41,243 bases of DNA from an uncultured Bacteroides sp. (lineage in GTDB: Bacteria > Bacteroidota > Bacteroidia > Bacteroidales > Bacteroidaceae). Made by a program: the position numbers and the translations under genes. The stretch spans positions 1 through 41,243 of the forward strand of contig CABUKU010000028.1 in NCBI GenBank assembly GCA_902492205.1. The letters are read 5' to 3'. Positions 33,960 to 41,243 of this stretch are shown here, in pieces; position 1 is the first letter of the stretch; each line of letters begins with the position of its first letter. The notes below the pieces were generated by a model that searched no databases, was not told the DNA's origin, and saw only the letters and a list, made by a program, of their open reading frames with translations.

Positions 33960-34595
33960 ATGAAACAATATCCTTTTCCCGATATTCACTTTGTGCCGTC
34001 TACCATTATTCTTGCGAATGGAGATTTTCCTTCCCATGCGCTTCCTCTCGCGTGGCTCGATGCTTGTCCCTTTGTTGTTTGCTGTGACGGTGCTGCCGAT
34101 ACTTATATTGCTTTGGGCAGGATTCCGGCGGCTATTGTGGGGGATGGTGACTCTTTATCTGTGGAAATCAAGGAAATGTATTCAGACCTTGTGTATAGTG
34201 AGGCAGAGCAAGACACTAATGATTTGAATAAAGCTTTTCGTTTTTGTTTGTCACAGGGTAGGACAGATATTGTGATCCTCGGAGCAACTGGTAAGCGCGA
34301 AGACCATACGCTTGGTAACATCAGTTTGTTGGTGGATTTCATGGAACAGGCGCAAGTAATGATGCTGACAGATTACGGAGTATTTACTCCCATACATGGA
34401 GAAGCTTCTTTCCAATCCTATCAGGGAGATCATATTTCGGTTTTCAATATGGGATGTACATCTCTTTCTGCCGAGGGGCTCGTTTATCCTTTATCTGTAT
34501 TCACCAACTGGTGGCAGGGAACATTAAATGTTGCCGAGGGAGATAACTTTATTATTCACACCGATGGTAAAGTTTTGGTATTCCGGGAGTATTAA
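33960..34595 (+). CDS. Thiamine pyrophosphokinase
   Basis: The product has 211 residues. The N-terminal catalytic domain contains CDGAADTYIALG and AIVGDGDSLS, where the acidic residues bind Mg-ATP, and QDTNDLNKAFRF, the usual D-x-T/N-D-x-x-K-A motif. The C-terminal beta-rich domain (about 135-211, ending with TNWWQGTLNVAEGD) binds thiamine. The enzyme converts thiamine to thiamine diphosphate with ATP. Coupled to the PnuC-type transporter upstream, it would trap imported thiamine. A terminator follows at 34603. Confidence 0.94.
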   Translation: MKQYPFPDIHFVPSTIILANGDFPSHALPLAWLDACPFVVCCDGAADTYIALGRIPAAIVGDGDSLSVEIKEMYSDLVYSEAEQDTNDLNKAFRFCLSQGRTDIVILGATGKREDHTLGNISLLVDFMEQAQVMMLTDYGVFTPIHGEASFQSYQGDHISVFNMGCTSLSAEGLVYPLSVFTNWWQGTLNVAEGDNFIIHTDGKVLVFREY

Positions 34596-34602
34596 AAACA
34601 AA

Positions 34603-34630
34603 AAACCGCAACTCCTTGGAATTGCGGTTT
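34603..34630. terminator. Bidirectional terminator between TPK and rpmA
   Basis: AAACCGCAACTCC (34603-34615) pairs with GGAATTGCGGTTT (34618-34630) with one mismatch-type pair. A-rich and T-rich flanks occur on both sides. It separates two convergent operons. Confidence 0.85.
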
Positions 34631-34659
34631 CTAATACAATAAAAATATTGTTTTGTTTC

Positions 34660-34923
34660 TTATGCCTCAGTTGCAGGAATAACAGAAACATATCTTCTGT
34701 CTGCGCGTCCTGTTTTGAAGCTTACTGTTCCGTCTACTAAAGCGAAAAGAGTGTGATCTCTACCCATACCGATGTTTTCACCCGGGTGGAATTCAGTTCC
34801 TCTTTGACGAACGATGATGTTACCTGCTTTGCAAGCTGAACCACCGAATATTTTTACGCCTAATCGCTTGCTTTCTGATTCGCGGCCGTTCTTAGAACTA
34901 CCGACACCTTTCTTATGTGCCAT
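34660..34923 (-). CDS. rpmA: 50S ribosomal protein L27
   Basis: The product has 87 residues beginning MAHKKGVGSSKNGRESES, the canonical L27 start without the cleavable extension seen in Firmicutes. It also has KAGNIIVRQRGTEFHPGENI. L27's N-terminal tail reaches the peptidyl transferase centre. It lies 21 bp after rplU in the usual rplU-rpmA operon. Confidence 0.99.
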   Translation of the reverse strand: MAHKKGVGSSKNGRESESKRLGVKIFGGSACKAGNIIVRQRGTEFHPGENIGMGRDHTLFALVDGTVSFKTGRADRRYVSVIPATEA

Positions 34924-34944
34924 TTCTTCTTAAATTTTAATTGA

Positions 34945-35262
34945 TTAAGCTACAACTGATTTAATAACTACCTCTGTGAATTGTTGACGATGACCGTTCA
35001 ATTTACGGTGACCTTTTCTTCTTTTCTTGTGGAATACAAGAACTTTATCGCCTTTTACAAGGTGTGAAGAAACTTCGCAAACAACCTTTGCACCTTCTAC
35101 GGTGGGTGCGCCTACTTTAATTTCGCCGTTGTTATCAACTAACAACACTTTGTCAAACTCAACAGTTGCACCGTTTTCAGCATTTTCGATGTGATGAACG
35201 AATAATTTTTTGCCTTCTTCAGCTTTGAACTGTTGTCCGTTAATTTCTACAATTACGTACAT
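34945..35262 (-). CDS. rplU: 50S ribosomal protein L21
   Basis: The product has 105 residues starting MYVIVEINGQQFKAEEGKKL with the C-terminal KRRKGHRKLNGHRQQFTEV, as in L21. It binds domain II of 23S rRNA near L20. It leads the rplU-rpmA operon, has a strong upstream promoter, and a leader of about 80 nt that could carry autoregulatory structure. Confidence 0.99.
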   Translation of the reverse strand: MYVIVEINGQQFKAEEGKKLFVHHIENAENGATVEFDKVLLVDNNGEIKVGAPTVEGAKVVCEVSSHLVKGDKVLVFHKKRRKGHRKLNGHRQQFTEVVIKSVVA

Positions 35263-35343
35263 CTGTTTTATTTATTTACAGGTTTTCTCCGGTAGGTGGA
35301 CTTTAATCACTTAAATTCTCTTTTTTACCTGCACGGACTAATC
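35263..35343 (-). other. rplU 5' leader, possible ribosomal-protein autoregulatory RNA
   Basis: The predicted transcript starts near 35343. Within the leader, GCAGGT (minus, 35332-35327) can pair with ACCTGT (35283-35278), and an inner CCACCTACCGG lies between them. L21 leaders are known in other bacteria, but this structure is too weak by eye to name. Confidence 0.3.
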
Positions 35344-35349
35344 AGGGCA

Positions 35350-35381
35350 CAAAAGTACATAATCTGTTTGGAATGGACAAA
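35350..35381 (-). promoter_or_regulatory. Promoter of rplU-rpmA
   Basis: The minus strand has TTTG (35381-35378), a 20 nt spacer and TACTTTTG (35357-35350), a full consensus match for the Bacteroidota housekeeping sigma factor. It lies between rplU and the stop of the NlpC/P60 gene. Confidence 0.75.
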
Positions 35382-35395
35382 TAATTTTAAAAGAA

Positions 35396-35920
35396 TTATT
35401 TCACTCTTCCCCCGCTTATCCAGTATTTCATATAATAATCTTCATTCAGTCTGCTCACGATTACTCCTTTGCTTGTGCTGGCATGAATGAATTTATTGTT
35501 TTTCAGATAAATGCCCACGTGTGCCACTTTTCTGCGTGAACGGGGACTGGAAAAGAATACAAGATCTCCTTCTCTCAGATTCCGTTTGCTTACCCTCCGG
35601 CTGTCTCTGTCTTTCTGCTCGTCACTGCTGCGGCTCAATTTTGTTTTATATACCTTTTTATATATTTGCGAAGTCAGTCCCGAACAGTCCGTACCTCTTT
35701 TGGTGTCGCCACCTGTGCGATAGGGTACACCTATCCATTTAGAGGCTTCCACATACAAGTGGTGATTGTCTGTCATGTCGATGTCGACACCTAGTTTGAT
35801 TGCTGCTTTTGCCAACTCCCTATAATTATAGGATGGGGCGGAGGTGCGGCACGAACTTAGACTGATAGCTACAATGATAAATGCAAATAACTTAAAAAGG
35901 TGTTTTTTCATCATAATCAT
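35396..35920 (-). CDS. NlpC/P60-family cell-wall peptidase lipoprotein
   Basis: The product has 174 residues with a lipoprotein signal and lipobox LSSC (Cys24). The NlpC/P60 catalytic triad elements are Cys79 in GTDCSGLTSQIY, His134 in KVAHVGIYL and His146 in KFIHAST. The family cleaves peptide cross-links in peptidoglycan, usually between D-Glu and diamino acid. There is no SH3 or LysM binding domain, so it is of the small Spr-like type. The first ATG overlaps the ABC ATPase stop by 4 bp; ATGs at codons 3 and 4 are alternatives. It ends the exporter operon. Confidence 0.92.
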   Translation of the reverse strand: MIMMKKHLFKLFAFIIVAISLSSCRTSAPSYNYRELAKAAIKLGVDIDMTDNHHLYVEASKWIGVPYRTGGDTKRGTDCSGLTSQIYKKVYKTKLSRSSDEQKDRDSRRVSKRNLREGDLVFFSSPRSRRKVAHVGIYLKNNKFIHASTSKGVIVSRLNEDYYMKYWISGGRVK

Positions 35921-36621
35921 TTTATATTAAAATAGTCCTCCAACTCTTTCTCTGCCGAATTATCTTCATTTTGAATATCCCGGATGATTACTCCGTTTTC
36001 TAACAAAGCAATGCGCGGGCAGATGTCTGTTGTGTGGTTCAGGTTGTGACTTGAAATAAGAATTGTTGCTCCGGTATTCTTATTGTACTCTTTCAGCAAA
36101 TGCTTGATAAATGATTGCGAACTAGGATCGAGGAAATTGAATGGTTCATCCAGTATCAGCAGTTGCGGATGGTGCAGCATGGCAGATATGATTCCTATTT
36201 TTTGTTTGTTTCCGGCGGAGTAGTTGCGGATCAGCTTTTTCTGTCCCATGATTTCACCGTTCATCAAACGTAGAAAAGGCTCTAAGCGTTCATCTACCGT
36301 TTCTTTGTTTAAACCATACATTTTGCCGATGAAGTAAAAATACTCTTCGGGAGTAAGATATTCTATCAGGAACCCTTCATCGATGAAAGCTCCTGTAACC
36401 GTTTTCCATTCTTCGCTTTTGCTCGCATCCGTGCCACCGATGTACACATTTCCCCTGTCGGCTTGCAGCAGGTCGAGGATAAGGCGGAAAAGGGTGGTTT
36501 TGCCTGCGCCGTTGTTACCCACCAATCCCAGCATATCGCCATTGTTGATAACATAGCTTTCTATGTCTATGGCTTGCTTTGTACCGAATGTTTTAAGCAG
36601 GTTATTGATTGTTACTTTCAT
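35917..36621 (-). CDS. ABC transporter ATP-binding protein (partner of DUF5687)
   Basis: The product has 234 residues with Walker A GLVGNNGAGKTTLFRL, the signature RNYSAGNKQKIGI (an N for the usual second G), Walker B LLILDEPFNFLDP and the H-loop ISSHNLNH. It belongs to the ABC-2/CcmA-like exporter ATPases. The membrane partner, DUF5687, is encoded 9 bp upstream, and the NlpC/P60 gene overlaps its end. Together they suggest export or remodelling at the envelope. The cargo is unknown. Confidence 0.92.
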   Translation of the reverse strand: MKVTINNLLKTFGTKQAIDIESYVINNGDMLGLVGNNGAGKTTLFRLILDLLQADRGNVYIGGTDASKSEEWKTVTGAFIDEGFLIEYLTPEEYFYFIGKMYGLNKETVDERLEPFLRLMNGEIMGQKKLIRNYSAGNKQKIGIISAMLHHPQLLILDEPFNFLDPSSQSFIKHLLKEYNKNTGATILISSHNLNHTTDICPRIALLENGVIIRDIQNEDNSAEKELEDYFNIK

Positions 36622-36630
36622 TTTCTGTTT

Positions 36631-38112
36631 TTATTTAGTGTCCCTGAATCCTTCCATGTTCTTATATCTTCGCTGCATGAAGCGCTTATATACATTTCTC
36701 AACCAGAAACCGGAAGTAAAGGTAAGCATTACTCCGATAACAAGCAATACCCACAGGCTTGCCGTTTCACCCAAAAGGGAACGAAGCATGGCGCTGAGTA
36801 GTAAAGGCAGCCCGAAAGCACAAAGGCTTATCAGGTTCTGAAACCCTGTCCCTGCCGATTGTCTGCCTATTACGTTCTCGTTCAGTGGAGTGGTTTTGCA
36901 ATTATATACTGCCAACTGGAATAATAGGAAATAAATGAATCCTGTTGTAAAGAAACCATAGGACACAGCCATCAGCCAAGTAATTTTTCCCATAATGATA
37001 GCGGGAATCATTAGAATGAAAGGCACAACCATGATGATACTGTAAAAGTAATATTTGGCTTTCAACAGATTGTATATAGACTCTTTGCGGCTCATCAGTC
37101 CGTCCAGATAATTACCTTCAAAGCTCATCAGTTGGGTGAGCATCATAATGCCTAAAACGGCAAAATTGTAGATACAGACGAATGTTTTGCCGAGTACTCC
37201 TTCATATGAGGGGGTGAACAGCATTAAAGTCAGTAAAATAATAAAGAAACATCCCATGCGGAACATGGATTTGGAACGCTTGTTGCGGAACAGCAGTTTC
37301 AGTTCCAGACGGAAATATTCGCCCACTTCCCCGTAGCGTTCAAGAAAACGGTAATCCGATACATGCTTTATTTTGTTATCGTTGTTTTTGGCAAGTTCGG
37401 CATAAAGGTTTTTTATTATAATGTATCGGTTGAGCAGCCACAACGCGGTTATTCCTGCAATGATACTGAAAAAGGCAGGGAAATTGCCTGAAATGAAAGC
37501 TTCGCCCAAATGCATGCAGAAGTTGGAAATGGGGAAGTTCAGGGTAAATTCAATGACTCCTAAACCTATATAAAAAAGAACAGGTAAAAGGAGATAAATC
37601 GTTTTTTCGTTAATGAGGGTAATGCAAAGCAAATACCAGTAATTATTAAGTAAGGCAAGCAGCCAGAAACCGAAGCAGTAAAGGAATACTCCGGGTATTC
37701 CGTAGAATCGGAATATGGTAAGGAAGGCAAAAGGCACAAGCATGAACAACCAGATGAGGTTGAAAGTGGATGTGAGAGGTTTCAGTAAAAGGAAGTCTAT
37801 CAGTCTGGATTTTTTGACCGGCAACAAAAGATAAGGTTTTATCTCCTGTGTAGGTGGCTTTTGAAAAATAAAACGGAGTGCAAAGTCAAGGAATAGTAAT
37901 GCGGGAAATCCTTTGCTCATAATGTAGTAAGGCTCCATGTATGGAAACATTTCTCTGAATAAGGGAGGGAGAAGTATTCCAAACATGATGAGATACCCAG
38001 CCCAAAACATAACCATAAAATACATGAGGAATTTACCGAAACGGTTTTTCTCAAACATGGGATGCCGCTTGGCAGCAAGTTTCTGATGTTTCCTTAGTTC
38101 AAGTAGTAACAT
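36631..38112 (-). CDS. DUF5687-family ABC-2-like membrane protein
   Basis: The 493-residue polytopic protein has about ten to twelve hydrophobic helices. It starts MLLLELRKHQKLAAKRHPMF, consistent with DUF5687, a Bacteroidota family found next to ABC ATPases. It probably forms the membrane part of an exporter, with two halves of about six helices joined by a cytoplasmic loop (around residue 235-280, with KHVSDYRFLERYGEVGEYFR). It is the first gene of an operon with the ATPase and NlpC/P60 lipoprotein. The start follows a repeat-rich gap. Confidence 0.85.
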   Translation of the reverse strand: MLLLELRKHQKLAAKRHPMFEKNRFGKFLMYFMVMFWAGYLIMFGILLPPLFREMFPYMEPYYIMSKGFPALLFLDFALRFIFQKPPTQEIKPYLLLPVKKSRLIDFLLLKPLTSTFNLIWLFMLVPFAFLTIFRFYGIPGVFLYCFGFWLLALLNNYWYLLCITLINEKTIYLLLPVLFYIGLGVIEFTLNFPISNFCMHLGEAFISGNFPAFFSIIAGITALWLLNRYIIIKNLYAELAKNNDNKIKHVSDYRFLERYGEVGEYFRLELKLLFRNKRSKSMFRMGCFFIILLTLMLFTPSYEGVLGKTFVCIYNFAVLGIMMLTQLMSFEGNYLDGLMSRKESIYNLLKAKYYFYSIIMVVPFILMIPAIIMGKITWLMAVSYGFFTTGFIYFLLFQLAVYNCKTTPLNENVIGRQSAGTGFQNLISLCAFGLPLLLSAMLRSLLGETASLWVLLVIGVMLTFTSGFWLRNVYKRFMQRRYKNMEGFRDTK

Positions 38113-38131
38113 TAGGGGAGGATTTAAAAAT

Positions 38132-38195
38132 CCCCTCTTGAGAGGGGTAGGGGTATGTCATCTTGTTCATAAATATAATAAAGATAACATACCCC
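38132..38195. repeat. Cluster of intergenic hairpins, possible dispersed repeat and M16 terminator
   Basis: CCCCTCT and AGAGGGG (38132-38147) form a tight hairpin. Next to it GGGGTATGTCATCTT (38150-38164) pairs with AAGATAACATACCCC (38181-38195), with one mismatch. Another G-rich segment (AGGGGAGGATTT) precedes at 38114. The sequence lies between the M16 stop and DUF5687 start and would end the M16 transcript. The G/C tracts differ from the AT-rich surroundings, as in short repeats scattered in Bacteroidales genomes. Confidence 0.55.
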
Positions 38196-38226
38196 GAGTT
38201 TCTTTCAAGAAGGGAAATAAAGATAT

Positions 38227-41046
38227 TTATTTAGTTCCGGTCATTATAACTTCTGTCTGATTCTTTTGATCAAGCAATTGTTTTGCAAATTTCTGAATCT
38301 TGGCAGGAGTGATGCTGTTTACAATATTGTCGAATCCGTCGAGCATGTCGGTTCCGGTGTAGTAATACTCGTTGAGTACACCCATCCAATAACCGTTTTC
38401 TTTCAGATTTTCTTTATGCTTCTTCAGCATGAACTCTTTCACTTTGTTCAAATCTTCGGCTTGCGGACCTTCCTTAGCAATTTTCTGAGCTTGTGCGAGC
38501 ACAATTTCAATCATTTTTTCTCTCTTGTCAGGATCGGTATCAAACATGATTTGCAAAGCAAATGTTTCTTTCGGGAATTTCATGATTTGTCCGTCAACAC
38601 CTACGCCATAAGTGCCGCCTTCTTTCTCACGTACTTCTCTTGTGTAAACAATATCAAGAACTTGTCCTAACGCACTCATCAAAATGTCGTTTTCAAATGT
38701 GTATGGCAAGTTGCCGTTGAAGAATGCCAATACCGATGCTTTTGGAGTTTCCATTTTCTTTGCAAAGTCATTCTTGTAAAATCCCTTGCGCATATTCATT
38801 TTTGTATCTCTGAATGTTTCTTTGCGTCCTGTTGAAGGCAATGAAGCAATATACTTTTCAATTAAAGGCTTGGCAGCTTCGATGTCGATATTACCTACAA
38901 ACATGAAAGTAAAGTCGCCTGCATCTTTGAAGCGGTCTTTATACATTTCCATAATTTTGTTGTAGTCGATTTTATCCACCATGTCGGCTTTCATGCGTGC
39001 TGTGCGTGGATGGTGCTGATAAATAGCTGCTTTGATAGAGTCGGAGTAAGCCATCATCGGATTCATCTCCTGATTCTCCAATCCTGCTTTCATGCGGTTC
39101 TTATAAGACTCGAATGCATCCTGATCCATGCGGGGAACTGTGAAATTCAGATAAGTAAGCTGTAACATGGTTTCAAGGTCTTTTGGAGAACAGCTACCGC
39201 TGATACCCTCGGTAAGGCTGCTGACAGAAGCACCTGCGCTTGCACGTTTTCCGGCAAGAACCTTGTCAAGCTCTATTGCGCTGAAGTTACCCAAACCTCC
39301 AAGACTTACAACGTTGTTTAAAGCAAGGATGTTGATAATTTCAGAATCCGGGAACAAAGAGTTACCACCGAAACTGAAACCTTTCATCATAATCTGGTCT
39401 GCTTTGAAGTCTGTTTTCTTCACAATTACCTTAATGCCGTTTGACAAAGTAAGGATGGTAGTTCCGAATTTACCGTTGTTATCGATGGATACGATTTTAC
39501 CGGCTTTCGGTTCTTTGGCGATAAGCGGTTCGTCTGATACCTTATCTACATAAGCTGTCAGTTTTTCGCTCTTCGAGTTATCAATAACCTTTCTTATTTC
39601 TTCTTTGCTTGGATAAACCAGTCCTGCTTTTTCCGGGCCGAGGATGGTTACCACAAGATTGTTGTCGGTTACCAGTTCTTTCATCATTTCATTGATGGCT
39701 TCTACCGGAATGTTAGGAACAATCTGGTTCATGATGGCATATTCGTTTTCAATACCCGGCATCGGTTCGTTGTCGATGAAGTTACGTACATATACATTCA
39801 CGTAATCGGAGTTTCTTTGCTTGTCACGTTCGTTGTAAGCCGATTCCAATGCGCGAAGGTATTCTGCTTTTGCACGTGCATATTCGGTTGCTGTGAAACC
39901 GAAGCGGTGAGCACGTTCCATTTCGCGCAGCAATGCTGCAAGCCCCGTGTCTATACCGTCTTCTTTGGTAATGGCATAGCCGGCAAATGCATCTTTTGTT
40001 TTTGAAACGATGAAGTTTCCGTCTTCTACTTGTGCTCCGAGGAACGGAGGGGTAGGAGTTTGTGTTAATTCGGCAAGACGGGCATTCAGCATGATGTTTA
40101 TCATGTAGTTGGCATAGTCTTTTACCATGTAATCAATACCGCTTTTAGCTTCGTTTGGCACTACGTCATGTTTGTAGAATACCATGATTTGTGCTTTCGG
40201 CTGTTCCTTGTCTGTTGCAATGGCAATGATAGGTTCTTTATTGTCGGGCACGGGGAAATATTCGCGCTTGGCTGCATTTTCGGGCATTTCAATGTCCGCG
40301 AACATTTTCTTGATTTTCGCTTCAATCTGATCCACATCAATATCACCTACCACAACAATACCTTGTTGATCCGGACGATACCATTTTTCATAGTAATCTC
40401 TCAAATCCTGATAAGGGAAGTTGTCCACCACTTCCATGGTGCCGATAGGCAAACGGTATGCATATTTGCTTCCTTCATAAATGATCGGGAATATAGTTTC
40501 ATACATACGCATCACCGGGCTTTGGCGTGTGCGCCATTCTTCGTGAATAACACCCCGTTCTTCGTCTATTTCCTTTGGATCGAGAGTAAGGTCGTTAGCC
40601 CAGTCGTGAAGGATGAGCAGACAAGAGTCGATAATACCGTCGCGGATAACGGGTACATTGGAGATGTTATATACAGTTTCGTCCACGGCAGTATATGCAT
40701 TGAGGTTTTCACCGAACTTCACACCGTTACTTTCCAAATATTCTCTGAGTGCATTGCCGGGGAAGTGGGTTGTTCCGTTGAAACACATGTGTTCAAGGAA
40801 GTGCGCTAATCCTCTTTGATTGTCTTCTTCAAGGATAGAACCGACTTTTTGTGCAATGTAGAATTCAGCCCTGTGTTCGGGTTTTGCATTGTGACGGATG
40901 TAATAAGTTAATCCATTGTCCAGCTTTCCTATCCTCACATTTTTGTCAATGGGGATAGCGGGGACTTGCTGTTGCTGCGCCATTGCCTGGCTTGTGCAGC
41001 ATAAGATAAGTGCAAGTGCGATTAAACCGCGGAATAAATGTTTCAT
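38227..41046 (-). CDS. M16-family (pitrilysin-like) zinc metallopeptidase
   Basis: The product has 939 residues with a signal peptide ending near TSQAMAQ, so it is exported. Zinc ligands are in the inverted motif H82-F-L-E-H86 (GLAHFLEHMCFNGTTHFPG), with the third ligand Glu near residue 162 in IDEERGVIHEEW. Two homologous halves follow (about 35-480 and 510-935), the second inactive, forming a clam-shell for peptides. M16 enzymes degrade or process peptides and unfolded proteins. The length is typical of periplasmic PqqL-like members. It appears monocistronic. Confidence 0.95.
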   Translation of the reverse strand: MKHLFRGLIALALILCCTSQAMAQQQQVPAIPIDKNVRIGKLDNGLTYYIRHNAKPEHRAEFYIAQKVGSILEEDNQRGLAHFLEHMCFNGTTHFPGNALREYLESNGVKFGENLNAYTAVDETVYNISNVPVIRDGIIDSCLLILHDWANDLTLDPKEIDEERGVIHEEWRTRQSPVMRMYETIFPIIYEGSKYAYRLPIGTMEVVDNFPYQDLRDYYEKWYRPDQQGIVVVGDIDVDQIEAKIKKMFADIEMPENAAKREYFPVPDNKEPIIAIATDKEQPKAQIMVFYKHDVVPNEAKSGIDYMVKDYANYMINIMLNARLAELTQTPTPPFLGAQVEDGNFIVSKTKDAFAGYAITKEDGIDTGLAALLREMERAHRFGFTATEYARAKAEYLRALESAYNERDKQRNSDYVNVYVRNFIDNEPMPGIENEYAIMNQIVPNIPVEAINEMMKELVTDNNLVVTILGPEKAGLVYPSKEEIRKVIDNSKSEKLTAYVDKVSDEPLIAKEPKAGKIVSIDNNGKFGTTILTLSNGIKVIVKKTDFKADQIMMKGFSFGGNSLFPDSEIINILALNNVVSLGGLGNFSAIELDKVLAGKRASAGASVSSLTEGISGSCSPKDLETMLQLTYLNFTVPRMDQDAFESYKNRMKAGLENQEMNPMMAYSDSIKAAIYQHHPRTARMKADMVDKIDYNKIMEMYKDRFKDAGDFTFMFVGNIDIEAAKPLIEKYIASLPSTGRKETFRDTKMNMRKGFYKNDFAKKMETPKASVLAFFNGNLPYTFENDILMSALGQVLDIVYTREVREKEGGTYGVGVDGQIMKFPKETFALQIMFDTDPDKREKMIEIVLAQAQKIAKEGPQAEDLNKVKEFMLKKHKENLKENGYWMGVLNEYYYTGTDMLDGFDNIVNSITPAKIQKFAKQLLDQKNQTEVIMTGTK

Positions 41047-41107
41047 ACTATATTATTTAGAATAATTGTTTTATGATAAATCTGTCGCTCTTGTTTTCCA
41101 TAAATCA

Positions 41108-41115
41108 CAAAGATA
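41108..41115 (-). promoter_or_regulatory. -7 box for the M16 peptidase gene
   Basis: The minus strand reads TATCTTTG 62 bp before the ATG. A TTTTG lies upstream, but at about 24 nt, longer than the usual spacer. Confidence 0.4.
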
Positions 41116-41188
41116 GTCTATTTTTATTTAATTTTCATTCAAAAGGGGATAAAAATAGGGGAGAAATACCTGATTTTTAGAGAGTATA

Positions 41189-41218
41189 TGTTCCAGAAAA
41201 CGAACGTTTTTTGGAACA
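41189..41218. repeat. 14 bp inverted repeat upstream of the M16 gene
   Basis: TGTTCCAGAAAACG (41189-41202) and CGTTTTTTGGAACA (41205-41218) pair with one G-T. A TACCTTTG box on the minus strand (41229-41222) lies just beyond, so a start site there would fall within the repeat. It could be an operator or the terminator of a gene outside the window. Confidence 0.55.
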
Positions 41219-41243
41219 CGACAAAGGTATATTTTTAAAGAAT

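Noticed and set aside
40168..40809. 213-codon plus-strand frame within the M16 peptidase gene
   Set aside because: It is antisense to the zinc-binding domain of a well-supported peptidase, with His/Phe-rich shadow composition.

Overview
This looks like a chromosomal segment of a member of the Bacteroidales, most likely Bacteroides or a close relative. The evidence is the set of lineage-typical families (LruC-domain lipoprotein, DUF4836 lipoprotein, DUF5063, DUF5687 exporter subunit, fused FNR/GltD-type oxidoreductase), lipoprotein signals with Ser-Cys lipoboxes, weak Shine-Dalgarno sequences, and many upstream sequences matching the Bacteroidota sigma-factor consensus (TTTG, about 19-21 nt, TAnnTTTG). 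No transposase, integrase, phage gene, CRISPR array, tRNA or rRNA gene was seen. Most of the window is ordinary core chromosome.

Layout. 1-2214 (minus): a three-gene phospholipid cassette of CDP-alcohol phosphatidyltransferase, CdsA-like cytidylyltransferase and a PlsC-like acyltransferase cut by the window edge. 2443-8826 (minus): LruC lipoprotein, trxB, a LolA-like carrier and ftsK. 8933-11324 (plus): DUF5063, a DEDD 3'-5' exonuclease and an RlmI-type rRNA methyltransferase, divergent from ftsK across a perfect inverted repeat that carries both -7 boxes. 11496-14228 (minus): a soluble multi-PAS hybrid histidine kinase. 14229-15155: a 0.9 kb gene-poor region with layered repeats. 15156-17720 (plus): NupG-type nucleoside transporter, bifunctional nuclease and rsmE. 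17741-21189 (plus): DUF4836 lipoprotein and an ABC/FtsX-type transporter pair.

21313-28559 (plus) is an RND efflux locus (adaptor lipoprotein, pump, TolC-like channel) followed by its own LytS-type kinase and LytTR regulator. A pair of direct repeats 21 bp apart lies upstream and fits a LytTR operator. 28668-30956 (minus) is a single-chain NfnAB-like oxidoreductase. Then come a small secreted protein, serS, a PnuC-type transporter with thiamine pyrophosphokinase (probably thiamine uptake and trapping), rpmA and rplU, an NlpC/P60 lipoprotein with an ABC/DUF5687 exporter, and a large M16 peptidase.

The least explained part is 14404-15014: a 611 bp block bounded by imperfect inverted arms of about 105 bp. 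It contains a degenerate 21-22 bp tandem array, two strong palindromes, and a minus-strand promoter-like sequence that would transcribe the array. It resembles neither a coding region nor any repeat class I can name. It could be a decayed mobile element, an operator array or a structured RNA locus.
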